Shown: positions 21,850-33,179, counted from the first letter of the stretch. The stretch is DNA of 64,000 nucleotides from Doryteuthis pealeii (GCA_023376005.1 CM042150.1:75781569-75845568), one strand, 5' to 3'. Program-made: numbers and translations. Notes: generated from the letters alone by a model not told the origin.

Positions 21850-23282
21850 ATTAGCCCCAAACAAAATTTAATTTAAACGAAGCACAGCTAAGCAACTTAT
21901 ATAATAAAGTGATAATGTTTTCCAAGCCAGTGCCACTTTGAATAAAACTTAGCAATTCAGTCTTGTGCAAATGCAGCCCTTCATACTCAGCAGATCTTGT
22001 ATCATGCAACTGAAAATTTATCTCAAGGGAAATATTTGAGGACATGCAGGACATAAAAAAATCATTGTCATGTCGTGCCAACAGCATGGGTATCCATGAC
22101 AATCTCTTGCCAACCATCCCTATCATCCACACAGAGCTGGTCTATGTAGATCTTTGCTGGACGACCCACACTAGTATGTTCATGTGCTGGTTTCCGCAGA
22201 AGGACGTCGCTTATGAGTTCAACCTTACTTCTCCAGCAGTCTGGCATGTCTTGTTCGTCTTACTCGGATGGTTTGTGTAACAGGAGGCAGGTGGCCCTTT
22301 AGCTGCTTTCTTGTGAGATGTTGCTTCCACAATTTGTTCAAGATTGCACGCAGCCTCCTTGTGCAGTCCAGTCTATTTTCCAGGCATCATCAGGGTTCAA
22401 ATGGTGCAGCCATACAATAGCATCAACACCACTACAGCCTGGAAGAATTGTTGCTTCAACTTTTCGGTGAGGTCTGACTTCCATATAACTGACAGTCTGT
22501 TTATTGTGGACCATGCCTTCCCTATGAATTCATTAACATTGCTTTTGGGATGAGATATTACTACCTAGGTACATAAATTGTTCTACTGATTTTAGAGACT
22601 TACCGTTAAGCATGGAGATGTCACATTTCTTTTTAATGGACATGAACTCTGTTTTATTGGAGTTCACATATAGACTGATGTTTCTTGCAGCCTTCTCTAG
22701 GCTATGCAGCAGGGATTCAGCCTGCTTAGGTGTATCTGCAAGAAGCGCTAGATCATCTATGTAGTTTGCATCCATAATAGTCTGCGCTGGTTATCACCTG
22801 TTTCTTGCCTTTTTAAGTGTGAGGCTTTTTTCTCTTATGGGATCTAATGCTATTTGAAGTACATAGTCTAGGTATATTATGAATATATACAGTGCCAGAG
22901 TAGGACTTGTAGGACTCCAGCTACTATATCAAACAAGTCTGTATCACTGTCTGATGACCATACCATTGCTTTAGTGTTGTTGTAGAGCATCATTATAGCA
23001 GTAACAGTTTCTTTGGGGAAATTATATGCTATTAGTATTTGCTCCATTTTCTCTCTGTATGGAGTCAAATGCCTTTGAGAAATCTACAAATAGTAGGGTT
23101 GCCATGAGATTATTTGCTAGTACCCCTTCTATGATTTGACAAGCAGTCAGGATATGAGAGGTTGTGGATCGATTCTTGCGGAATCCGTTTTGGTTTTTCC
23201 TGAGGGTTTTCTCTTGTTTGGGGTTGGATGCGATTAAGAAGGAGGGCATTGTATATCTTAGAAATACTAGGATGCACCTTTA
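21850..23282 (-). pseudogene. RTE-clade LINE, 5'-truncated reverse transcriptase
   Basis: Minus-strand fragments follow the order of RTE-type LINE reverse transcriptase: SKIYNALLLNRI, NQNGFRKNRSTTSHIL, LLFVDFSKAFDSI (motif A with its aspartate), then a gap, ANYIDDLALLADTPKQAESL (motif C, YIDD kept), KSVEQFMYLGSNISS, NRLSVIWKSDLTEKLKQ, and a C-terminus VGRPAKIYIDQLCVDD. Stops and frameshifts break the frame, and the 5' half is missing (truncation near 23282). The 3' UTR ends in ATTATATAAGTTGCTTAGC-like sequence near 21880. It was probably an autonomous retrotransposon; it is not functional now. Confidence 0.92.
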
Positions 23283-23384
23283 AAGAATATAAAAGATGAG
23301 TTTCAGATGAGGAAAACTCCTTAAATAAGTATCTTTGAAAAAAAAAGGTTTTATTCCTTGTTCATTTTTCTTTTATAAATACTA

Positions 23385-23433
<49 letters not shown>

Positions 23434-24689
23434 TAGCCTTACATTTGAACAGATACGCCTGCCTAATTCATTAATTATCAATTAATTAATTTTCAAAATT
23501 AGGTATGACTTCAATTAAGCACATATTCTCCCAAAAATTGTCAGCTAAGGCCTTATCAAACACATTGTTTGTTTGTTTACTTCTCATATATTTTATATAT
23601 ATATATATATATATGGGAATAGAATAAAATTAGAATCTGGTAACATCCTTACTGGTCACATGGAGGTTTGCTTGATTATTCACTCCAAAAAATCTGCAGA
23701 CTTTATAATAGGGGGGCACGATAATCTTCTAAGTGATTATGGCCTCTATAGGACTTAATCTGTCCTGTGTTCAGGTCAGTATTGCTTTTCACACCAATAC
23801 ATTTTTGTTTGTCTGTTTTCCTTTGTGACAAAAGTAATTAGAAAAGGTAAAGTTCAAGGGTGAAACTAATACATAAAAACTACACAAGGGAATTAATAAA
23901 TACAATCTATTATTTGAAAAGATGAGAATGTTGATTTTGCATTCATTGCTTTTGGAAAATTGAAGATATCCTTTTCCGTTTAATCAATAATCAGTGTCAC
24001 TGGGGAATTTTCAGTGGTCAGATTGCAAATCATAAAACTCTCACAAGAGACGGACAATATTAACATAAAAAAAAGGCAACAGACATTAATGACAGACCAA
24101 ACTGTGAATAATGGGAAAGAATAAAAAAAACCCATGTCTACAGGGAAAATGATTTCTTCAAATCTCCTTTGGCAGCATAAATTCTTAGGAGAAAAAAAAT
24201 ATTTCAATTTATATTTCTCGTTATTGGTTATTTCAAATTCATTATAGTTTTATCTTGAGATTTGACCTGAACAAGTAACAGAACAATTCTGATTTTGATT
24301 TTAAACAAATTTATGACAATTTGCCAACTTTTGTTTTTTTTTTCTTTTGTCATCAAATGTTAAATGATTTCTGTGTGATTAAAAAAAAACTTTCGTTTGT
24401 TATTTATCTTTTGTTGTTTTTTTTTTTAAAAAATGTTTTCCTTCCTGTTTTATGAAATTCTTTCTTTTATCAACATCTAGCACAATTTTTTTCTTCTTTT
24501 ATCCTTGCTTCTTTCATTTTGTCTGTGCTTTTTATCAACCATTTATTCATTTATTCCTTTCTTAATAATCGCATATATTTTGGGTGTGTGAGACAAGTGA
24601 TGCACACCCACTAAGAATGGCATCATCATCATCATTATGACTATTAAACTTTGATAAAAAAAAGTAACAAGATAGAGTTTTTATATTTT
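23283..24689. other. No gene; two (TA)n tracts
   Basis: TA tracts lie at 23385-23428 and 23595-23615. The stretch between them is not an obvious palindrome. The rest is T-rich and unassigned. Confidence 0.4.
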
Positions 24690-24835
24690 TGATAAATTTA
24701 AATGAAGACATGTGCAAAGCCGAGCAAATTGTATAATAAAGTGATGATGCCTAATCATCTGGACGGCTGTTTAGATGTCTAGACTTCATCTAGATAGGTC
24801 AGTGCCATTTCTCAATACTTTTTGATCAGCCCTTT
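24690..24835 (+). repeat. RTE-like 3' tail fragment
   Basis: The segment with GCCGAGCAAATTGTATAATA and AAGTGATGATGCC resembles the complement of the 3' end of the RTE LINE at 21.86-21.93 kb (AGCAACTTATATAATAAAGT). It is probably a truncated LINE or a SINE sharing that tail. Confidence 0.55.
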
Positions 24836-24948
24836 CAATAAGTCTTCATGAACAGTTTTTGATAAAATTGTACTTACTAGACTTAGTTCAATTTGAAAAA
24901 CTAAACAGAAAATTAAACTGAAGTATAAGATTTAAGCATTTGCGGAGA

Positions 24949-25090
24949 ACATTATAAGAAATATTATTAGACATTATAATATTATAATAAAATGATAATA
25001 ATTATTATAAGACATTATAAGAAATATTATTAGACATTATAATATTATAAATTATAATGATAATAATTATTATAAGACATTATAAGAAAT
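24949..25090 (+). repeat. Tandem repeat, unit about 64 bp
   Basis: Slightly more than two copies of a unit containing ACATTATAAGAAATATTATT and GATAATAATTATTATAAG. Confidence 0.9.
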
Positions 25091-25227
25091 CCATTTACAC
25101 CATTTAATGGAATTTTAGAAATGCTCATTGGAATGCCAAGGGAACTATTTAAGAGAAAATTAATGTTTGAATAATTGTTCATTTCTGTATCATTAAATAC
25201 AGCTTCAGTCTAGTTAACTTTTGAATA

Positions 25228-25453
25228 TGCTCGGTAGAGCGTTCGGCTAGAAACCGCAAGGTTCCTAGTTCAATACTGGCCCTCGCCAACTCAGTATATG
25301 AGTAGCATGGTGATCTGTGTGGTAAAGTAAGGAGCTGGTGGTAGGTGTGGCGCTACACCTCAGACGAAAAAACAATCTCCTTGGTCTAGTGCTAGTGAAA
25401 AGGGGATAGACTCCCTCACTGATTGGCTGATACCGACTTTAGGCCACCCCGAC

Positions 25454-25456
<3 letters not shown>
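25228..25456 (+). mobile_element. tRNA-derived SINE family A copy
   Basis: TGCTCGGTAGAGCGTTCGG (A box region) and GGTTCCTAGTTCAATACTGG (B box) are intact. The 3' end GACTTTAGGCCACCCCGAC runs into a 40-bp (TA)n tract at 25457-25498. Confidence 0.92.
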
Positions 25457-25500
<44 letters not shown>

Positions 25501-25548
25501 GGAATTCATTAGCAAAAATGTTAGAATTGATTTGGTGATGGAGTCATT

Positions 25549-25830
25549 TTTCAGGATGAGAGTGCATTTTGTCACAGAGTAAAGGGGATTAAAACTTTTC
25601 TTCAGAAAAGAAATATAAAATCAATGGTATGGCTGCGGAACAGTCCAGATCTAAATCCAATTGAAAATTTATGATGGAAATTTATAAAATGGCCTATGAG
25701 AAGGCTATATTCACTAAAAAGTTAATAGATCATTAACTGCTATTCCGGAAAATTGGAACCAATTTGATAAAGAATATTGTTTTTAAATTAATGAAATCCA
25801 TGCTTAAAGAATTAAGGCTATCAAATAAAA
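25549..25830 (+). pseudogene. Tc1-like transposase C-terminal fragment
   Basis: One open frame from 25549 reads FQDESAFCHRVKG, KTFLQKRNIKSMVW and RNSPDLNPIENL before a TGA at 25672-25674. The next fragments, in other frames, continue as MAYEKAIFTKKLID and NIVFKLMKSMLK. QD-x-CH and SPDLNPIENLW are hallmarks of the second and third catalytic blocks of Tc1/mariner DDE transposases. Both the D and the E are kept, 35 residues apart by my count. The N-terminal two thirds are missing and the stop falls where W is expected, so it is a relic. Confidence 0.88.
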
Positions 25831-26712
25831 GATCAAAGAGGGGCAACAAAGAATTAATTCTAATTTTTTAATGAATTCCATAATTTTTTTCTTCAATATT
25901 GCATTATTCCATAATATTTTCCTTGACATGGCTTGAAAAATATACCATTAATTCAAATAATCTAATCTTGTTTGTTTAAGGAATATTTTATGAAGCCAAA
26001 ATGCTCAGCTATGAAATAAAAATATTTTTTATCTTATCTGTTGGTTTATTAATTGATGAATAAAAAAAATCAAAGTAAACATCCTCTAAGAGTACTGATT
26101 TCATAATTTTTGCTAGGAATAATATATTACTATATATATGATAAATATATGTATAGCTCAAGTTACTATATTATTATGATATATTCTATCAATTGTATCA
26201 TTATTATTCCAACTTCAGAGCAATACCTCAGTAATTAAGAGGAGGGTCATAAGTTGCTTTTATACTTTGGCAACAAAGATCATGGAGATAAGAAATTTCT
26301 TTACCACACATACACATATAACAGGCAAGCTGAACCTGTGTCCTTTAAAGTTTAGTAATGTCTATTTACAAGTAAACACCTATCAACTCTCCACTTGACC
26401 TTTGGAAAAGTCTCAGGCAATTTTGGTAACACACATTAACCTCTTATGAAACATTGCTTTTGAAAACCACTTCCTGAAAGAAAAATGTTTCAAAGTCTCA
26501 GCCTCAACAGGAACCTAGTAGTGGAAGCATTAGAGTTCACTCGGAGGTGGGCGAGTGGGTTTTGGGCACAAACAGGTTATTTACAAACCAACTGGTTCTT
26601 AGTCCCTCTGGGTCAGAACTTCATCAGTATCATTTGGATGAATTTATACTTACATTAAATTGGTGAGGGATACAGTAACCTTCTTCATGCCTGGGATGCT
26701 TAACAGGAGCAT
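25831..26712. other. No recognisable feature
   Basis: AT-rich sequence. At 26525-26640 a GC-richer patch reads on the minus strand ACTGATGAAGTTCTGACCC, but no GAAA follows in hammerhead position. Confidence 0.35.
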
Positions 26713-26990
26713 AGTGTAAAGGTTATCCTCTTAGGTAATGGACTCGGTGGCCCGAGTTCAAATCTTGGACAAGGCTGTTTGGGTTTCACTTTTGACTAAT
26801 ACTCTTGGGAAATGCATGAATCTATCTCAACTCCCCATGAGCAATTGGTAAATAATTGGGTAGATCAGGCTCTTTAACTTTGGAAAAACAACTAGTCTAG
26901 GAGAAGGAAACTCTGAATTCAATCCATTCTTAAAAAAGATGACCTTGTGTCATGTCCTGCTCATGGTAGAGGGTTTAGGTAAATACAAAT
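26713..26990 (+). mobile_element. SINE family B copy
   Basis: AGTGTAAAGGTTATCCTC head, CCCGAGTTCAAATCTTGG B-box-like block, CTAATACTCTTGGGAAATGC, GAAACTCTGAATTCAATCC and GACCTTGTGTCATGTCCTGC. Confidence 0.85.
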
Positions 26991-27465
26991 ATGTGACAAT
27001 GTTACAAATAAGATATATTCCAAACCTATGCTATTGTATTCCACCAGATCTCCATGGGCGGATGTTGGTGTTATTCCTTTAACTTGGTCTATATTCTTTC
27101 CAAGAGTTGTGTCCCTTTTGTAAGTGAATGTTTAGAGAGAGAAAGAGAGTGAGCATAGATGGCATTGTTGATATAATTGTATGGCAGAGATTCTGTTGGG
27201 CCATTATCTAATCCTAGCTGATTTGTGGTGAGTGTAAGACTCCAAAGTGAATCTTAGATATTCACTTGTGAGTCTTATACTAATTTTTGGTATGAACTGT
27301 TACCATTGGAGACTGGAGCTAGGAAAAACCTTTGTTTCAAGTATTTGTATTTACTTATAATATTCTTTGCATGTACCAATCACATCATGAACTTCCAAAA
27401 TGGACACTGATCAATAAACGGTTATAAACATTTTTCTCCATAAACATTTCCAATTCAAGTCATAT

Positions 27466-28055
27466 GAATACATGGATGAAAAAATGCTGAAAAATGTGTT
27501 CACTGCATTGGTAAGACCTCATTTGGAGTTTGCTAATGTTGTTTGGAGCCCAAGACTCATCAAGGACACAAAACTCATTGAGAGAGTTCAGAGGAGAGCT
27601 ACTAAATTAGTGAATAATTTAAAATCCCTTTCGTATGAAGAAAGACTTAGGAACATTGACTTACCAAGTCTGGTTTTCTGACATATAAGAGGGGATATGA
27701 TTGAAGCCTACAAATACAGGCATGGTTTTTATTCAATGAACTCTGACCTAATAAACATTGCTCAAAATATCTATACAAGGGGGACATAAATTAAAACTCC
27801 ATAAAAAATCTTGTAAAGCAAACGCAAGACAAAATTATTTTAGCTACAGAGTGGTGAATACATGGAATAAACTACCTTCATCAGTAGTGAATGCCCCATC
27901 TCTAGACTCCTTCAAGGCAAAGTTGGATAATCTGTGGAATTATTAGAAATATTCTGTGGAATTAAAATGAATATTTATAAGGAACAGCTGACAGGTCTCA
28001 GACCTAATATACCAGCTGAAAGGATATTATTATTATTATTATTATCATTATTATA
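27466..28055 (+). pseudogene. CR1/L2-like LINE C-terminal fragment
   Basis: Reads VFTALVRPHLEFANVVWSPR, KLIERVQRRATKLVNNLK, YEERLRNIDLPSL, then a stop, IRGDMIEAYKYRHG, a frameshift, then TRGHKLKLHKKSCKANARQN and YRVVNTWNKLPSSVVNAPSL. This is the conserved C-terminal end of the CR1/Jockey superfamily ORF2. The 3' end is an (ATT)n run at 28032-28052, typical of CR1/L2-like elements. The copy is 5'-truncated near 27466 and has one stop and one frame change. Confidence 0.92.
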
Positions 28056-28120
28056 AGTCACTTAAAAACATCCATCACTGTTTGAACAACAAGAAATCTT
28101 TTTCTTTCTTTCTATCATAT

Positions 28121-28167
28121 TGTCCTGAAGATGGTTTTACATAAACCAAAACTTTTAAGTGTCGACA
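28121..28167 (+). ncRNA. Hammerhead-ribozyme-like motif
   Basis: TGTC, CTGAAGA (28125-28131), a GGTTT/AAACC hairpin with one extra T, AAAA where GAAA is expected, an AC...GT hairpin ending in GTC, then GACA. TGTC and GACA pair as stem I, and GTC is the classical cleavage triplet. The missing G of GAAA suggests loss of activity. It starts about 70 bp beyond the CR1-like LINE end. The host element is not defined. Confidence 0.45.
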
Positions 28168-28606
28168 TAAACATCATAATGAATTCATCCTTTCATTTGT
28201 GTAACACTTTGTTTTTCCAATTTCTATATATTATAATATTCAGTATACTTGTAAAATCAATCTATCCCTTTGAACAGGAAGGAATCATTGACTACTCCAC
28301 AGATTTAGAAGAGATAAAAGGCTATTCTTCCTTACATGTTACTATTTATGAAGATTCATATAAGAAATGACAATACATAGATATATTTGTGCTGATATTA
28401 ATGGGAAATGTGTTTGGCCTAATAAGGCTTATAAATATTCATAGAATATTTTTATATCTCTATCCAATAACCAAGCTTGCTATTGTTTCAGGGTATAGGT
28501 TCTTTTATTGTAGAAGGGTCATCCAATTTTTTTTTCTATTACATAAAAATATCAAACTAATTATTTTCCTACATTGAATTAATCAAATTTTTTTAATATT
28601 TTGTAG

Positions 28607-28696
28607 ATTGCAGTAATTGAAAGAGTCAATAACTTATTCAATTCTATCGACTGGGATAACAGTGAGTTGAAAGACATTGGATTTATAATTGAGGAA
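28607..28696 (+). CDS. Internal exon of an ADAM17 (TACE)-like metalloprotease
   Basis: A T-rich tract and TTTTGTAG (acceptor) end at 28606. The exon is 90 nt, exactly 30 codons, phase 0 at both ends, and is followed by GTGAGT (donor). The peptide starts IAVIERVNNLFNSIDWDN and ends KDIGFIIEE. It aligns without gaps to the 30-residue ADAM17 segment beginning IELIDRVDDIYRNTSWDN, at the start of the metalloprotease domain, with roughly a third identical and W-D-N conserved. ADAM17 is a membrane-anchored zinc protease that sheds ectodomains such as TNF and EGFR ligands. The zinc-binding HExxH exon was not found here. An ADAM10-type protein or a decayed copy is possible but less likely. Confidence 0.72.
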
Positions 28697-28783
28697 GTGA
28701 GTATCTATTTGTCTATGCATCTGTCTATCTACTAGTTTACTGTCAAAAAAACAATTGTTATATACTGGTAATTTTACAGTGTA

Positions 28784-29010
28784 ACAGTTATCATTTTAGG
28801 AAATGGAAACATTGGCCAGAGTTCAAATCTTGGACGAATCTGTGTTTCATTTTTTGCTAATAACCTTGGGAAAGGCACATATTCATCACATCTCACCCTC
28901 ATCTATGAGGAAATAGTAGGACAGACTATTTTCTTCAGCCTTGGTAAAGCAAGAAAACTGAATTAAAACCAGCTTTACTCTGCATAAAATTTGACCTTGC
29001 ATTTTCCAGG
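28784..29010 (+). mobile_element. SINE family B copy
   Basis: GTAACAGTTATCATTTTAGG head, CAGAGTTCAAATCTTGGACG, GCTAATAACCTTGGGAAAGG and AAATTTGACCTTGC. It lies in the intron after the ADAM17-like exon and lacks the usual 3' tip. Confidence 0.82.
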
Positions 29011-29844
29011 ATGTTATTTTTTTTCAAAGCAGCGGTTGGTTTGCTGCTTTTTATTACCACTTGTGCTACAATGACTGAGAAAAGGTTTGATTTTTTTAGC
29101 TTGAAATTCAAGCTTGTTATAATCCCTAAGAGGACAGACTTAGTTCAGAGGGGCTCAAAACAGGCTTATTCACAAAACATGGTGATCACTTTCTAAAGGA
29201 TACATTTAAAAGGGAACAACTCCTACCGTCCACTGGCAATGATACCACATCTCTTCCTCTTTAAATTCTTACTCCCCATTCCATGTCTGTTATGAATATA
29301 ACATAATCTTTCAAATACAGGGGCTTAATTTGTTGCCTGTGTGATTATCTGGTTCTAGGCTTTTTTGGCCTTTTTGGATCTGGTGTGGATGGACTCATGT
29401 TTGTTACAGGACTTTGAACTGCTACTAGCACCTTGTTACGGTGGTTTAGTTCTTCTGGAATTTGCTGGTACCTAGGTGTTAATGGAGTCCTCATACTAGT
29501 GGCTGGGTGAGTTTCTGTGTTATTCTGCTTGGCCTCTATTACAAAACAACATTTATGTACAGAGTTGAAATAAATGAAAGTGAAAAACTCTACAAATATT
29601 TGGATTTTGCCAGAAAGTTAAAAATCATAATTAGAGCACACAGAATAAAAACCTAAGCTAAGTGAATGGGGGAAATAAAAATTCAAGGAAGAATTGTGAC
29701 TGTCCAGATTGTAAATAGATGATATCAGCAAGGATACTTAAAAGAGTCCTAGACAGCTGAAAAGGTTTGTTGTCATCAGGACTCCTATGAAAACTACAAG
29801 TTACTATGGGTGTGAAAATATTGCAATGAATAAAAATAATCCAC

Positions 29845-29848
<4 letters not shown>
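29011..29848. other. No recognisable feature
   Basis: Presumed intron of the ADAM17-like gene. No exon with both splice sites found. Confidence 0.4.
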
Positions 29849-29887
<39 letters not shown>

Positions 29888-30112
29888 CATGTAGAATTAA
29901 ACAAAAGACACATCTCCTGTTTAACAATTTTATTTTTGATCTTTTCGAGTTTTCTAGCCAACTTTTTAATATTTGGGTGGAATTCGTGGATAATTCCACC
30001 CAAACATTAAAAAGTTGGCCAGAAAACTCGAAAAGATCAAAAATAGAATTGTTAAACAGGAGATGTCTTTTGTTTAATTCTACATGTATAAATGAAAGAA
30101 TGCTGCCCAAAT

Positions 30113-30159
<47 letters not shown>
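29849..30159. mobile_element. Fold-back element F4 between TA tracts
   Basis: Inverted arms span 29885-30089, about 97 bp each, with the centre near 29990 (AATTC spacer) and outer ends ATACATGTAGAATTAAAC. (TA)n tracts lie at 29849-29882 and 30123-30159. Arms match closely, so it is either young or maintained. No CTGANGA core is present, unlike F5 and F6. Confidence 0.88.
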
Positions 30160-30162
<3 letters not shown>

Positions 30163-31760
30163 CAAGCCCTATTAACCCTTTTTATTATTATCAAGAATGA
30201 TGTATTGGTGTTGCAATCAATACATGGACCATTGTTAATTATCTGCCTTTCGTTCAGATCTATCATGCCAAAGACATAATAATCATGTAAAAGAAAGAAG
30301 CAATTATGTGAAGAAAGAACTATGAAAACCTCTCTCTTTTATGGCCAGCATGAAGTGACAAGATATCTAGTGTACTTTCTCTTTGGAAACCTCTCAAAGG
30401 AGCTGCATCCATGTAAAATAATCAACCAATTCTATTCAAGATAATGAAAGCCTTTTTTAAAAATCTTTATGAACACCATCACGATTTTCGAAAAAACAAG
30501 TAACCTCTTATAAGATCTGTTACATACATATTTTACATACACCTTTCACAGTAATACCCCACTTTACGTTATTTCACTTTTATACCACTACATTTCAGTT
30601 CAGCAAATGTCATTACATACAACATTTTGTTACTCAGCAATGTTACCTATGTCATAATAAAAGGACATGGAATGGTTAAGTTTTCTTCAAAAATATATCT
30701 AAAATAAATAGAATGCATAAAATTTCACTATAAAAGATAAATGAAGTTAAAATTAATTTCCAATACAATAAAAACACATTATAAAATGTATACATAGGAT
30801 TGTAGGGATCACATCCCTTGCCTGCCAATAGTTCTGCTATTTTGACACTAGGTGACACAAAAGGTAATTACCTCTCATGTTTGCAAATAATATTGCAAAT
30901 GACCACAAGCAGGCATGCTCAATGTAGCATATAAAAAAAGAGCAACAAAGTCAAATTCTGTCTCTTCGAACCTTGACAATCATGTAGCACACACATGTTG
31001 TGACCTATCCACAAAGGACAGAGGTGTGTGTCCCAGCAATCTCATGGCACACAATAGCATTGCTTAAATATGTAAGTCTTTATTTAAGACTTCTATTTCT
31101 CTTACATGTACATACACTAAAGAAGTTGCAACATACATATTTCTTCATTCATCAGTTTCATTCTCTGTCAACTAAGTATATCAAGGATTCTATGATTTAC
31201 TAAAGACTCTTCCGTCTACATTAGGACATTCCTTCATACAACTCTGTATATGCTTTTTCTTGTTTCTCATGTACATCTTGTATTTATTCTGTTCAGGCAA
31301 TAAAATGTTCTTGTTAATACATTTTACATTATGTTTCTATATATATACCAGAAAATAATATGTCAAACTACACACAGGGTTATGCTACAAAGTGTCCTGG
31401 TTGTTTCAGTTCAAAATGTTAGCAAAAAGTTGCCAAAATGACAAAAATACAAAGACAAACTATTTACATAGAAAAATGTGCACCATTATTTTGTTCCACC
31501 TTTTTTGTTAATTTTATTTATTATTCTTTACAAATTAAGACCAAAATATTTTTTGAATTCTTTAATGCCATAATGAGAGTTATATTCTTTTGTGTGATGT
31601 TTATACTAATTATAAGGTGCTTGTCATAATACTTAAGGTATTTTTAAGGGCAAATCATTAAGTAATAACATAATTTTATTGTGTTCATTATTATTTAAAA
31701 AATATAATTAAAATGTGTTTTTAGTGTTTTTTTATTGTTTAACAATAGTTATTCTTTCAG
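30160..31760. other. No recognisable feature
   Basis: Presumed intronic, AT-rich. No supported exon or known repeat. Confidence 0.4.
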
Positions 31761-31823
31761 GAGTTTATGTCAAAGACCGAGTTACATCATGGTTTTTGGA
31801 ATCAATTAATGACAAAGGATAAA
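31761..31823 (+). CDS. Candidate small exon, low confidence
   Basis: A T-rich tract ending ATTCTTTCAG is followed by 63 nt (21 codons, phase 0) reading EFMSKTELHHGFWNQLMTKDK in part and a possible donor GTATGA. Its phase suits the exon at 28607-28696, but the peptide does not resemble the next segment of ADAM17, and the donor is weak. It could be an exon of the same gene, of another gene, or chance. Confidence 0.25.
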
Positions 31824-31904
31824 GTATGAATATATAATGAATTTGTCATTATACAAACTGGTACCCTCTTATAATTTACCTTCCCTTTACATACATTATA
31901 TTCT

Positions 31905-32462
31905 GGCTGAGTTGTTAGAATGCACCGACTGCACCTCTGCAGAGGGGTAAGACTCCCCCAATGGGGCCACCTGTTGACTGTGGGTGGTGACTGGTAATGC
32001 TTAAGGATAGAATCCAGGTGGTTGAGCAGTCCATGACTTGCAATATCTCACATTGGCCCTTTCTTGGGCTAGACGGGCGGTTGGAGAGGACCCCTCAGAT
32101 CAATCAGCTGGTCATATCAAGCCCTAGCACCTATATGATTTTCCCAACCCTATTGCCCTTATGGCAAGCCCCAACCTTTTTATCATATGGGTACTAGAAG
32201 GTGGTGGCTGCATGTCTACATGTCCTGGGAATGACATTAAACTCTATCTGATGGTGAGGTTCCAGTTTTGGAGGTTTGGGAATGTGGAGCACCCCTTCAT
32301 CACCATTACTCCCTGGTCCACTCTGATCCGGAGTGGTAATGTGTTTATAAGAACATTGAGTATCCATTAAGAATGACTTTATTTCAAAACTTTATTGGTA
32401 TTAAATGACCCACTGAGGTTGATATGCCATAAAACAAACCAAACCAAACCGAACCAAATCAA
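31905..32462 (+). repeat. Dispersed repeat family D/E, longest copy
   Basis: Joins the D part (TGCACCTCTGCAGAGGGG, GGGCCACCTGTTGACTGTG, GTCATATCAAGCCCTAGCAC) to the E part (CTGATGGTGAGGTTCCAG, TCACCATTACTCCCTGG, ATCCGGAGTGGTAATG). It ends GACCCACTGAGGTTGATATG with a CAAAC-rich tail. It shows that the D and E fragments elsewhere belong to one element, probably a retroposon. Confidence 0.8.
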
Positions 32463-32909
32463 ACATACATTATATTGAATTCACTCTAATCAAAATGGTT
32501 AATAAAATCTACATAATTGGCAACTCTTAATAATTACAAATCAACAATTATAACACACTGAACAACCCCTTACATGAGTAATCTTTAATTGGTGGGTCCA
32601 ATAAGTGCTGTTTGTCTTTGATGTGAATTGTTTTTATATCAGCATTTCTTGTGCTGAGAACATCATAGTTTTGGTTTTATCTCATTAATTCAACACTTTA
32701 AATATCAGGGAAACGTATTGGTTCTAATGATTTCATATCACTGAAAATATTTATAATTTTTACACTCACTAGACAAAAGACAAACTGATTAAAAAATTAA
32801 GATATTCTTTGTCTATAGTATTCAACAATATTTTAATGTATTATTTGGTTGCATGAAGATAGGGAAGATATTTAGTCAAATCTCTCATCATCAAAGACCA
32901 ATATTAGCA
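32463..32909. other. No recognisable feature
   Basis: AT-rich sequence, nothing recognised. Confidence 0.4.
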
Positions 32910-33140
32910 TTAGCTAAGTTGGTAGAGCATTCAATTAGGAACCACAAGGTTCTGGGTTTGATACTGGCCCTCGCCAACTCAGTGTATGAGTAGCACAGGG
33001 ATCTGTGTGGTAAGTCTGATGGTAGCTGTGGCATTTTGCCTCAGACACCAAAACAATCTCCTTAGTCTAGCACTAGTGAAAAGGGTTATAGACTTCCTCG
33101 CTGTCTGGCTGATACCGACTTTAGGCCACTCCGACGACTT
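32910..33140 (+). mobile_element. tRNA-derived SINE family A copy
   Basis: TTAGCTAAGTTGGTAGAGC, GTTCTGGGTTTGATACTGG (B box), TGTATGAGTAGCACAGGG, GTCTAGCACTAGTGAAAAGG and GCTGATACCGACTTTAGGCC. Confidence 0.9.
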
Positions 33141-33179
33141 TCTTATATCCATGATATACCAATACAAAATAAATGGAAG

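Noticed and set aside
28278..28370. Possible terminal exon (EGIIDYSTDLEEIKGYSSL) after a CAG acceptor
   Set aside because: It ends in a stop 240 bp before the ADAM17-like exon on the same strand and has no donor, so it does not fit that gene. No homology recognised.
29885..30089. microRNA precursor
   Set aside because: The hairpin is far longer than animal pre-miRNAs, is nearly perfect, and is bounded by TA tracts like the other fold-backs.
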